From the NCBI GenBank assembly GCA_046049865.1, contig JBJOQO010000057.1, positions 1 through 22,084 on the forward strand: a stretch of DNA of 22,084 nt, written 5' to 3'. A program made the translations under genes and the position numbers. The stretch comes from JANPCX01 sp046049865 (lineage in GTDB: Bacteria > Pseudomonadota > Gammaproteobacteria > Burkholderiales > Burkholderiaceae_C). The notes under the pieces were generated by a model. The model worked only from the letters and a program-made list of their open reading frames with translations. It was not told the DNA's origin and did no database searches. Positions 7,840 through 16,000 of the stretch are shown here, piece after piece. How positions within the stretch are numbered: the first letter of the stretch is position 1; each line of letters starts with the position of its first letter.

Positions 7840-8210
7840 GTTGCCCCTTCGTGGCGCGCCTTGCCGCCACGGCCCAAACCCTGCGCAATGAAGGTCAGCA
7901 CGAGGGCATTGAGCGACACGCCTTCGGCACGTGCCCGCGAAGCCAACTGGGCGTGAACGGTCTTAGGAACGCGTGCGACGAATTTTCCAGAAGCTACCCC
8001 GCCGCTGTTCGGGGCGGGTACCGGCATCTTCATTGACTTCAAAGCGGCAATGGTCGCTTTCAATGCGTCGCGACCGTTCTCGATGGCTTCATCAACACTC
8101 TCGCCATCAGAGATACATTCAGCGAAGTCGGGAAACGAGACAAGATAGCCGCCGCCTTCTTCCGCTGAGAGGGGGCGTACTTCAAACGGGTAGTCAGTCA
8201 ACTTGCTCAT
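7836..8210 (-). CDS. hicB: HicB-type antitoxin
   Basis: A 124-residue antitoxin of the HicB family that should bind and neutralise the HicA mRNase and repress the operon. The N-terminal half is the partial RNase-H-like fold with the family signature GGYLVSFPDFAECISDGES followed by VDEAIENGRDALKATI. The C-terminal part (about residues 75-112: SGKFVARVPKTVHAQLASRA, then EGVSLNALVLTFIAQGL) is a ribbon-helix-helix DNA-binding domain, the type that binds a palindromic operator. It begins three bases after the hicA stop and overlaps the next gene by four bases. Confidence 0.9.
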   Translation of the reverse strand: MSKLTDYPFEVRPLSAEEGGGYLVSFPDFAECISDGESVDEAIENGRDALKATIAALKSMKMPVPAPNSGGVASGKFVARVPKTVHAQLASRARAEGVSLNALVLTFIAQGLGRGGKARHEGAT

Positions 8211-8213
8211 GAG

Positions 8214-8441
8214 TCATGCTCCATCGATGAGTTCAACAAACTTCCGCACGTAGATCGGTTTGATGGGCCGGTGTGCGGGCACGGACAGGGTTCGGCCATC
8301 CTCTCGCAGGAAGACGCAGTGACTGCTCTTTTGGTGCCGCCAGTCGATTCCGTTCTGGCGCGCAACGGTCTGGAGGTCGCCGATCTGCCAGTCGAGTTGA
8401 GTTCGTCGCATAGACGCGAGGAGCTTGGCAGCAGAATTCAT
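8214..8441 (-). CDS. hicA: HicA-type toxin (mRNA interferase)
   Basis: A 75-residue HicA-family toxin with a double-stranded RNA-binding-like fold, expected to cleave mRNA when its antitoxin is lost. The conserved features are the catalytic histidine H41 in KSSHCVF, then DGRTLSVPAHRPIKPIYVRKF. The N-terminus MNSAAKLLASMRR is also typical. The start ATG is at 8439-8441. The toxin gene comes before the antitoxin gene, the usual hicAB order. The protein is full-length and the key residue is present, so I expect it to be functional. Confidence 0.9.
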   Translation of the reverse strand: MNSAAKLLASMRRTQLDWQIGDLQTVARQNGIDWRHQKSSHCVFLREDGRTLSVPAHRPIKPIYVRKFVELIDGA

Positions 8442-8457
8442 GCCGCATGATACTACT

Positions 8458-8469
8458 GGCGATATCGCC
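8458..8469. promoter_or_regulatory. Palindrome upstream of hicA, candidate HicB operator
   Basis: GGCGATATCGCC is a perfect 12-bp palindrome whose near edge lies 17 bp before the hicA start codon. Ribbon-helix-helix HicB proteins bind palindromes overlapping their own promoter, so this is a reasonable operator candidate. No confident -35/-10 pair can be assigned around it. Confidence 0.4.
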
Positions 8470-8488
8470 TGGAGATGGATTGGTTGCG

Positions 8489-8517
8489 CCCTGGGGGAGC
8501 CGGTCAGTACCCCAGGG
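8489..8517 (-). terminator. GC-rich hairpin between the cupin gene and hicA
   Basis: CCCTGGGG (8489-8496) and CCCCAGGG (8510-8517) form a perfect 8-bp stem around a 13-nt loop. It lies 63 bp downstream of the cupin stop codon in the leftward direction. No T run follows, so it is either a factor-dependent termination or mRNA-end structure or an unrelated inverted repeat. Confidence 0.3.
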
Positions 8518-8579
8518 GCTGGCGCGCCTGAATCTCACGGACGCCAAATGCCGCCACAGTTGGCGACTCTCACCCTGAC

Positions 8580-9065
8580 TCATTCCGCATACGGCGAGCC
8601 GTCCTTGTGTGCGAAACGCCACTGGCCGTTGACCCACTGGGCTTGCAAGTCGTCGTCAGGGTAGGTCACCGAATCGCCGCTGCTGCGATCCCCCACTTCC
8701 AGATAAACCACGTCCTCAGTGGTTTCGTTTTTCAACAGGTGGCCATTGCCCGTTCCTGCTTTGAAACCCGCACACATACCGGGTGCAAGCGGGGTACTCC
8801 CCTCATCGGTGACCAAGGTGGGGTGGCCTTGCAGGATGTAGACAAACTCGTCTTGCACGCTATGGGCATGGCGCAGTGCCGAAACCGCCTGTGGCGCCAA
8901 TCGGGTGAGGTTGACGCCAAAGTTCGTCAAACCAAACAGGTCGCCCAGAACGCGTTTTTCACGGCCCGCCATGCGAGAGGCAAAGGGTTCGGGATAGAGC
9001 GACGGCTTGCTGCGCAGCGGGGCATCTGCGGCCAAGATGGCAAGGGTTTTGTCGGGATGGACCAA
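8580..9065 (-). CDS. Small single-domain cupin protein
   Basis: A 161-residue cupin. The chosen start is TTG 9063-9065, because AGGAG stands seven bases upstream and recognisable protein sequence begins there (VHPDKTLAILAADAP). The open frame extends further upstream, but that part is out-of-frame sequence of the neighbouring gene. Cupin motif 1 is clear: ALRHAHSVQDEFVYILQGHP with H66, H68, E73 and G80. Motif 2 is GMCAGFKAGTGNGHLLKN with H109 and N113. These residues would form a metal site. The C-terminal tail (about 130-161) is acidic, then aromatic. The substrate is unknown; relatives are often annotated as sugar- or auxin-binding-like cupins, which does not define a reaction. It is the last gene of a four-gene leftward cluster. 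Confidence 0.83.
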   Translation of the reverse strand: MVHPDKTLAILAADAPLRSKPSLYPEPFASRMAGREKRVLGDLFGLTNFGVNLTRLAPQAVSALRHAHSVQDEFVYILQGHPTLVTDEGSTPLAPGMCAGFKAGTGNGHLLKNETTEDVVYLEVGDRSSGDSVTYPDDDLQAQWVNGQWRFAHKDGSPYAE

Positions 9066-9108
9066 GAGTGCTCTCCTGTCAAAAAAGGGGGGCGGTTGAT
9101 GGCAGTGG

Positions 9109-9567
9109 TTAAACCTGCTCGGGTCTGTAGCCACGAGCATGGATGGGTGTGTATTCGGACAAAGGGCCGGCCTGAATGGTTGCGGTGAGCAGACGTTCGG
9201 CACTGCCGAAATAAACCTGCACCTGCATCGGCGGACTGCTTGAGTCGTCGAGCCGCTGCACCAGCAGTGGTTCACGCGCATACCAAAGTGGCTCATCAAT
9301 TTGTTCCAGGACATCCATGCGGGCCAAGGTGGTGGCATCGACCTCAAACACTTCGCCGACCACGAACTCACCTTCACCAGGACGGTTCACCAGCCAAGGT
9401 ACTTGGGTGGGGCCAACGAGGTAAAGCGGAAACCTCTGCACCGTCACAAACTCCCCAGGCACACGCTGGCCGGTGTTGATATGAAAGTTGGGGAAACCGG
9501 TTTTGAGGGTGCCGTAGACAAAAACACGGCCGGCGAAATTCGGGTGCTGTGGGTGCATGTCAACCAT
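9109..9567 (-). CDS. Gamma-glutamylamine-cyclotransferase-like (AIG2/GGCT) protein
   Basis: A 152-residue protein of the AIG2/gamma-glutamylcyclotransferase fold. The N-terminal RVFVYGTLKTGFPN (14-27) is the substrate-loop signature. The later pattern PWLVNRPGEGEFVVGEVFEVD followed by LARMDVLEQIDEPLWYAR closely follows the gamma-glutamylaminecyclotransferase branch, with E88 as the probable catalytic acid. Such enzymes release 5-oxoproline from gamma-glutamyl amines; the actual substrate here is unproven. The start ATG (9565-9567) overlaps the stop of the DUF167 gene by one base (TAATG). Confidence 0.85.
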   Translation of the reverse strand: MVDMHPQHPNFAGRVFVYGTLKTGFPNFHINTGQRVPGEFVTVQRFPLYLVGPTQVPWLVNRPGEGEFVVGEVFEVDATTLARMDVLEQIDEPLWYAREPLLVQRLDDSSSPPMQVQVYFGSAERLLTATIQAGPLSEYTPIHARGYRPEQV

Positions 9568-9794
9568 TACGAATCAGGGACGACCACCCACTTTAAACGC
9601 GACGCGCCCCCAACCTTGATGCTCAGCTCCGATTTAGCACACCCAAACTCACGCGCGACCAAGGCCAGCAACTCTGCATTGGCTTGCCCATCGACCGGCG
9701 GAGATTTGATTTGAGCGAGGTAGGTGCCATCGTCCAGGCGCTGCAAGGTACTGCTGCGAGCGCGGAGTTTCACCTTGACTTGAATCACGGGCAT
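9567..9794 (-). CDS. DUF167/YggU family protein
   Basis: A small protein of the DUF167 (YggU) family, 75 residues from ATG 9792-9794. A GTG at 9809 would add five residues. The family signature is evident: VKVKLRARSS, then GTYLAQIKSPPVDGQANAEL and LALVAREFGCAKSELSIKVGG, ending SRLKWVVV. The function is not established. It overlaps the end of the metallopeptidase-like gene by about ten bases and the start of the GGACT-like gene by one base, so it is the middle of a coupled cluster. Confidence 0.88.
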   Translation of the reverse strand: MPVIQVKVKLRARSSTLQRLDDGTYLAQIKSPPVDGQANAELLALVAREFGCAKSELSIKVGGASRLKWVVVPDS

Positions 9795-10573
9795 GATGGC
9801 CGAAACCACTCGTGGTGAAGTCCATCTGCGGACAGGCGCTGGTCGTCCAGAACTGGTGCAAACGGCACCACACCTTGCTGCGCCAGATGCTCAAAAAGCA
9901 CCTTGGCGTACCGATGGGCGAAGTCCTCTTTGGTGCTTTTTGTTTTTCCATCCCAGGCTTGATCACCACTCCTCTTGTGGTCGACATGGTGACCAATCTC
10001 ATGCAGCAACGTTCGGTACAGCATGGTGTTGCGAAGCGAGTCCATGGTGGCTCGAATCTGGATGCCACGGCGAGTGCGCTCAATGGTGTGACCGTCCAGG
10101 CGCAACCGCTCTAGTTCTCTGGCCGATTCGGGGTGGACAGTCTTGGGCCAGAGAATGGGTTGAAGCGTCTGCGCCTCGATCACGATGGCTGAGCCGCTGT
10201 ACTTGTCAATGTCGAAGGCGAACAGTGCACGCCCCCACACCGGGCACAGAATGCGCTGCTTGCGTGTAGGTTGGCGCATGACGATGAAATCAAACGCCGA
10301 TAACGCATCGAGATCAACATGCGCCAACAGTGCACAAATATCGTCAACGGTGCAGGGGTAGAACCAATCTGGCCGGGTGGGTTCGACGAAGAAACGCAAT
10401 TCTCGCGACGCCACCTGGCGACATAGTGTTTGGTAGGAAGTTAGTTTTTCGTAGTAGAGCCTTGGGTCACGGGCCCAAGAATCCGGAATCGTCAAGCGGT
10501 TGTTCTGGCCATGACCATGGGCCTTGGTGCCTGCATGTTTGTTGCGACGGGTAGGGTTCCAGCCTGGGCGCAT
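9785..10573 (-). CDS. Putative HEXXH zinc metallopeptidase
   Basis: A 262-residue protein that I recognise only by its metal site: LLHEIGHHVDHK with H191, E192 and H195, and a further histidine at 199. E216 in STKEDFAHRYA, 21 residues after the last motif histidine, could be the third ligand of a gluzincin. The combination HEIGHHVDH...EDFA resembles anthrax-lethal-factor-like (ATLF) metallopeptidase domains, but the upstream 180 residues are not familiar. They include LYYEKLTSYQTLC and ALFAFDIDKYSGSAIV. No signal peptide or membrane helix is seen, so it is probably cytoplasmic. The N-terminal 25 residues are basic and His/Gly-rich, and a later start is possible. It leads the four-gene cluster with DUF167, GGACT-like and cupin genes. 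Confidence 0.7.
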   Translation of the reverse strand: MRPGWNPTRRNKHAGTKAHGHGQNNRLTIPDSWARDPRLYYEKLTSYQTLCRQVASRELRFFVEPTRPDWFYPCTVDDICALLAHVDLDALSAFDFIVMRQPTRKQRILCPVWGRALFAFDIDKYSGSAIVIEAQTLQPILWPKTVHPESARELERLRLDGHTIERTRRGIQIRATMDSLRNTMLYRTLLHEIGHHVDHKRSGDQAWDGKTKSTKEDFAHRYAKVLFEHLAQQGVVPFAPVLDDQRLSADGLHHEWFRPSCP

Positions 10574-10743
10574 GGGTAGATCAACGGTTCATGGAGGTTG
10601 TTGGAAAGTATTTTTTGGGAATTGGGAGCGGCTCAACCGCAAATCGGGCGGTTTATAGGTTCATTAGGATCGCTCCGCTTTTTGTCACGGAAGTGCTTTC
10701 ATTGAAAATTGCCCATTTGTTCCCTGTCCCCCACGAACAACAG

Positions 10744-11631
10744 CTACTTTTCCTCCCCATCCCGCTGCCAAGGCGGCAACTCCGCCCCACAGTCGCGGCA
10801 GAAGCGGTCGTTGGGCCCGTGGCCTTCGCTCAGGCAGTGGTGGCAGGTACGGGTGGTCGGCTCGCGCGGTGTTTTTTGTGCGACGAACTCGGCGCTGACA
10901 ATGCCCGTTGGCACAGCCAGGGTGCCCCAGCCCATCAGCATCATCAGCGATGCAATGAAGCGGCCGAGGTCGGTTTTGGGTGTGATGTCACCAAACCCCA
11001 CCGTGGTCATGGTGGTGATGGCCCAGTAGACGCTGGTCGGAATGCTGCTGAAACCATTCGCTGGGCCTTCCACCACATACATCAAGGTGCCCATGATGAG
11101 GGCCACCATCACCACAAAACTCAGAAACACGGTGATCTTGCGGCGCGAGGCGCTCAAGGCGCGGCCCAGGGCGGCAAACTCTTGCACATAAGCGCCCAGC
11201 TTCAAGATGCGGAACAAACGCAGCAAGCGCAAGATGCGCACATCAATCAGCGCGTGCAAACCGGGGAAGAAGATGGCCAAGTAGGTGGGCAACACGGCGA
11301 TCAAATCAATCACGCCAAAAAAGCTGCGGGCATACCGCAGCGGATGCCGCACACAGGCCAAGCGGGCGATGTACTCCAGGGTGAAGACCGCAGTAAAAGT
11401 CCACTCCAGCGTAGTGAACAGCCCCTCGTACTGGGCGTGGATGGGTTCAATGCTGTCCAGCACCACCACGGTCACGCTGGCCAGGATGAAGCCTATCAAC
11501 AGCAGATCAAACAGCCGCCCGGCACGGGTGTCGGCTTCAAAAATGATGGTGTACAGGCGCAAACGCCAGCCGGACAGGGGGCGGCCGAAACGCTCTGCAT
11601 CCGGAGCGGGTGTCGAGTTTGCAGGGGTCAT
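10744..11631 (-). CDS. Voltage-gated potassium channel with C-terminal zinc ribbon
   Basis: A 295-residue Kv-type channel subunit in the inner membrane. Segments: S1 about 41-59, S2 about 72-93, S3 about 103-123, and a voltage sensor S4 at 129-145 with positive charges every third residue (R132, R135, R138, R141, K144). S5 is about 166-187, the selectivity filter is TTVGFGD (209-215), and S6 is about 223-250. The filter is a perfect K+ signature, so a tetrameric K+ channel is expected. After S6 the tail carries C263-x2-C266 and C278-x2-C281, a zinc-ribbon arrangement unusual as a channel end. The start ATG 11629-11631 lacks an obvious ribosome-binding site. It is divergent from the DUF4143 gene, and their upstream regions meet at the palindrome at 11700. 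Confidence 0.9.
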   Translation of the reverse strand: MTPANSTPAPDAERFGRPLSGWRLRLYTIIFEADTRAGRLFDLLLIGFILASVTVVVLDSIEPIHAQYEGLFTTLEWTFTAVFTLEYIARLACVRHPLRYARSFFGVIDLIAVLPTYLAIFFPGLHALIDVRILRLLRLFRILKLGAYVQEFAALGRALSASRRKITVFLSFVVMVALIMGTLMYVVEGPANGFSSIPTSVYWAITTMTTVGFGDITPKTDLGRFIASLMMLMGWGTLAVPTGIVSAEFVAQKTPREPTTRTCHHCLSEGHGPNDRFCRDCGAELPPWQRDGEEK

Positions 11632-11681
11632 TGTTTGAGAAGAATATTTATGAAGAAAGTGGGGCGATCGAACCGGGAGTA

Positions 11682-11723
11682 ACTCAGTTCGTGTATCACT
11701 GAGTAAATTTACTCATTTATAAT
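11682..11723 (+). promoter_or_regulatory. Palindromic operator and -10 box of the ATPase/NACHT unit; leaderless start predicted
   Basis: TGAGTAAATTTACTCA (11700-11715) is a perfect 16-bp palindrome. An outer pair of arms, ACTCAG (11682-11687) and CTGAGT (11699-11704), repeats the same half-site. A perfect TATAAT follows at 11718-11723, and the ATG of the ATPase gene begins seven bases later at 11731, so the predicted transcript starts at or next to the A of ATG. No Shine-Dalgarno sequence lies in front. The palindrome falls where RNA polymerase must bind, as expected for a repressor site. No good -35 box is visible. Confidence 0.55.
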
Positions 11724-11730
11724 TTGCATC

Positions 11731-13008
11731 ATGCCAGAAACTTTCCAACGACCGATTGCAGCGAGGGTAAGAGCGCGCCTGACCGAGCCCCCACGGCTGA
11801 TGCAGATTCTGGCAGGCCCTCGCCAGGTGGGCAAAACCACGCTCATATCCCAAGTGCTGGGTGAGCGGCCTTTGGCATCGTTTCGCATGACCGCTGCCGA
11901 CCCAGCAGCTTTGCCCGAGGCGCTGACTTCAAAAACTTTGGAGTCACCCAGTGTCCACACACCGCCATCTGCCCCATGGTTGCAACACCAGTGGATGGCG
12001 GCCGCTGAAGCCGCACGTGCTTGGGCAGAATCGGTACAGGTGAACCCCACGGCAGCCGGTTTGCCTTTCGTGCTGGTCATCGACGAAATCCAGAAAGTAG
12101 AGCAATGGTCCAGCTTGGTCAAAGGCTTGTGGGATGCCGACCGCGCCCGCGGCACGCCGATGCATGTGGTGCTGCTGGGATCAGCACCGTTGCTGCTGCA
12201 ACAGGGGTTGAGTGAAAGCCTGACAGGGCGGTATGAATTGATCCGCATGGCGCAGTGGTCCTTCGCCGAAATGAACGAGGCGTTCGGACTGTCCCTGGAT
12301 GAATACATTCACTTTGGCGGCTATCCCGGCAGTGCACCCCTGGTGACCGACGAATCCAGGTGGCGTGACTACGTTCGCCACGCCATCATTGACCCCAGCA
12401 TCGAGAAAGACGTGCTGGCCATGGCCCGCATCGACAAACCTGCCCTGCTGCGGCAACTCTTTGAACTGGGTTGCAGCTACTCCGGTCAGATTCTGTCGCT
12501 GGACAAAGTCAGTGGCATGTTGGGCAAGGGGCATACCCTCACATTGGCAGACAACCTGACGCGCCTCAGCCAAGCCGGGTTGTTATCGGGTTTGCACAAG
12601 TATTCCGGTCAAGTGGTTCGGCAACGCAATTCGCCACCGAAGTTTCAAGTTCACGACAACGCGCTGATGACCGCCCTGTCCAGCTATGGCTTTGATGAAG
12701 CGCGTGCGGACCGCAGCCACTGGGGGCGGCAGGTAGAAAGCCTGGTCGGGATCCATTTGCTGAACACCGCAGATGCAGACACCAAACTCTTTTTCTGGCG
12801 CGAGCGCGACAAAGAAGTGGATTTCGTCATTGAACACCGGGGCCGTTTGGCTGCGATCGAAGTCAAACTCGCTACCGGCAGCAGCACCTCCGCAGGACTG
12901 CATGAATTTTGCAAACGCCACCCAAGCGCCAAACAGTGGCTGGTGGGAAGTGAATCACTGCCGCTGGGCGAGTTTTTGCAACAGCCTGCGCCTTACTGGA
13001 CACGTTGA
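11731..13008 (+). CDS. DUF4143-type AAA ATPase with PD-(D/E)XK-like C-terminus
   Basis: A 425-residue P-loop ATPase of the COG1373/DUF4143 type. Walker A is AGPRQVGKTT (28-37) and Walker B is VLVIDEIQK (114-122). The sensor block LLGSAPLLLQQGLSESLTGR (148-167) has the GS...L-T-G-R pattern of this family. A winged-helix-like region follows (about 250-290). The C-terminal domain has E336 in QVESLVG, D364 in RDKEVDFVI, and E377-x-K379 in AAIEVKL, a PD-(D/E)XK-like arrangement. The biological role of such proteins is poorly known. It is the first gene of a two-gene unit: the next gene starts at or just after its stop codon. It could be a regulator or partner of the large NTPase, or an unrelated companion. 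Confidence 0.85.
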   Translation: MPETFQRPIAARVRARLTEPPRLMQILAGPRQVGKTTLISQVLGERPLASFRMTAADPAALPEALTSKTLESPSVHTPPSAPWLQHQWMAAAEAARAWAESVQVNPTAAGLPFVLVIDEIQKVEQWSSLVKGLWDADRARGTPMHVVLLGSAPLLLQQGLSESLTGRYELIRMAQWSFAEMNEAFGLSLDEYIHFGGYPGSAPLVTDESRWRDYVRHAIIDPSIEKDVLAMARIDKPALLRQLFELGCSYSGQILSLDKVSGMLGKGHTLTLADNLTRLSQAGLLSGLHKYSGQVVRQRNSPPKFQVHDNALMTALSSYGFDEARADRSHWGRQVESLVGIHLLNTADADTKLFFWRERDKEVDFVIEHRGRLAAIEVKLATGSSTSAGLHEFCKRHPSAKQWLVGSESLPLGEFLQQPAPYWTR

Positions 13009-13022
13009 GGTCTGACAAAGCG

Positions 13023-16000
13023 ATGGCGTCCCTTCACATTCCACGCAGCGCGAGCAAGGTCGATCCAGACACTAAAAGTCAAGAAACACGTTCACTGTCA
13101 GGTTGGCGCGACCGGGATGCCTACGTGCTGCTGGGTGATCCGGGTTCGGGCAAAACTCATGCGATGGAAGAGGAATGCAAAGCCGTTGGCGGCTTGTTCC
13201 TAAAGGCTCATGATGTAGTGCATGGAATTGCCCCAACCTCCATCTCCGGACTTACCGTTTTTATAGATGGGCTAGACGAAGTCCGAGCAGGAACAAGCGA
13301 CGGTAGAACACCCTTCAATGCCATCCGCAAATGGCTTTTTGACCAAGGTGGCCCACGTTTTCGTTTGTCTTGCCGAGAGGCCGATTGGCGCGGTGCCAGC
13401 GACCTGGAGAAACTGAAACAAGTCGCCCCATCGAATGAGGTCACCAAACTGCACCTGGTGCCTCTGAGCGACGCTGATGCTCAGGTTTTACTGAAGGCAC
13501 GCAGCGGGGAAATAGGTGATCTCAATGTTTTCATGACCTCGCTGAAAAAAGCAGGTCTATCTGAATTGCTGCGCAGCCCCTTGCTGCTGGATTTGATGGT
13601 CAAAGCAGGCCAGATCGGCACCGGTCTGACCACACGCAGCAGCATTTATGAGCGTGCTTGCGAACAACTCGCCAGGGAAGAAAACGAAGAACACCTGGAA
13701 GCCAAACCTCCAAAGGCACAACAGACCCGCGCGCTGCTACACGACGCGGGTTTGTTGTGCGCCATTCTTCTTTTGAGCGGGCAGCGTGGCGTAGCCACCG
13801 CACCCAAAGCAGCGTCAGCAGACACCTTCTCGCCCTTCGATCTGGCCTTGCCGTGGCGTGACCTTGACGCGGCGCTGGGCAGCAAAGTATTCACCATGAC
13901 AAACCGCGTGGCTGAGCCACGGCACCGCAGCATTGCCGAGTACCTGGGCGGACGTGCGCTGGCGCAGTGCATTCAAGAAGGCTTGCCTTTGAAGCGCGTG
14001 CTGGCGCTGATGCAAGGCCGAGACGGCATGCCGGTTGATCCCCTGCGTGGCCTGTGGGCGTGGTTGGCTGTGTATTTGCCACAAGCACGAGATCACTTGG
14101 TGAGCCTCGATCCACTGGGTTTTGTGCTCAACGGCGATGTGGCAGCGCTGGGTTTGGATGAACGCATTGGCGTCTTGAATGCGCTGGAAAAACTCGCCGA
14201 GAAAGACGCAGGCTTCCTACAGGGTGTTTGGGTGAGCCACCCTTTCGGTCCGCTCGCACGCTCCGACATGGCCCCTGTGTACGAACAAATTTTGCGCGAC
14301 CCCCGCCGTGACCCCGGGCACTTGAGTTTCATGGAGTGTGTGTTCACCGCCCTGCAAAACGGACAGACCATGCCGTCGCTGGCATCAGCGCTGCAAGCAT
14401 GGATTGAGGACGCCAAGTTGGCCAGCCATCTGCGCGTGGATGCTTACCTGGCGTGGAAAAACAGCGTCGGCTTTTCAGCGAACATCGCCATGCAGTGGTT
14501 GCAAGCCATCCAGTCCGGCAAGCTACAAGACAACGATGATGAGCTGTGTGGGGTGCTGTTGCGTGACTTGTATCCGGAGCACGTGCAACCCAGTGAGGTG
14601 TTTGCGTATTGGCATGAGCCCAAACAGAAATTCACTTATGGTCGGTATTCAACTTTCTGGCATCACTGGCTTTGGACGCAAACCCAGCCCCAAGAATTCG
14701 CTGCGCTGTGCGACGGGTGGCTCCAAATAAAACCTGCGTCAAACGCCACGGGGTTGTTTGCGCACGAGGTCAGCGCCATCGCGAGCAAACTGCTTGCACA
14801 CAGCTTGAATACAGCCGGAGATAAGGTCTCTGATGCGAGGCTTTATGACTGGCTGGGCATTGGCCTCGACGAATATGGATCTTCGAGCTTGACACCGGAC
14901 GAACGCGACATCGTTCGCCAGTGGCTGTCTGCGCTCCCCGATCGCATGAAAGCCCTGGTGGCCATCGGTCTGGCCCGAGCCGTTGCAGACAAACATGGGC
15001 GCTGGAATTTTTGGCAGGCGCAACAGCGACTGCATGGGGCTCACCTCCCACGCGACTGGTTGTTTTGGCTTTTGGATCAAGCCCGCATCGCGAGCAACCC
15101 CGAATTGGCACGCTTTTGTTTCATCCAAGCGGCACATGCCGCCTTAGAACCTAGAGAAGATTTCGATAACCCCACGTTGGAACAAGTGAAGGCTTGGCTG
15201 GTTCAGTTCGGCGCAAAGTGGCCTGATTCATCGCAGTGGCTTGAGGAAACCCGGCAGTCAAGGGCTTACTACAAAGCCGAACAAAGCAGCCGCGAGAAAC
15301 GCTATCAATTACAACAGGCCGCAGAAGAAGAGAAGCGAAAACAAGCCCTCGCACCCCACCTTCCTTCCGTACTGTCGGGCACTGCGCCGCCCGGTCTACT
15401 GCACGATCTGGCTCGGTCTTACTCAGGGGGCTTCAGCAACATCAAAGGCGAAACGCCTTTGGAGCGCGTTGGCCACTACCTGGTCACGGACCGCACCACT
15501 GCACAAGCAGCCATTGAGGCCATTCCTTTGGTGCTGCAGCGGCCTGACTTGCCCACAGTGGAAGAGGCCCTGGCTTTAGCCGCCAAGGGCAGGCAACACT
15601 ACATTCGCCCCGCAGCATTGCTGGCTGCCAAGCTGGTTCACGAGCAAGGCAACAACGCGCCTTTGAATTGGCCGCAAGATTTGACACAGCGTTTGGTGGC
15701 CTACTACCTCACCGACGGCACCGGGGACATGCCAGCTTGGTACCACCTCCTGGCCGAGCACCGCGCCGAGTGGGTGGCCCCCGTGCTGGAGAACTATGCG
15801 TTGAGGCAGTTCAAAACGCAGTCCAAGGGCCAAAGTTCGCCTTATGTCACCGGGCTGTGGTCCTTGGGCGGTGAAGCCCGCCATGTTCAGCTCACTCGTT
15901 TGGCCTTGCCCGATTTGTTGCAGGCAGTTCCTCTGCGCGCCAATCCGGGGATGCGCAGCATGTTGAACCGCTCCCTGCTGTCAGCCTTACCTGCACTGGA

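Noticed and set aside
10591..11682. A 363-codon forward frame across the potassium channel gene
   Set aside because: It is antisense to a channel with all motifs intact, and its translation is low-complexity (His/Gln/Ala-rich).
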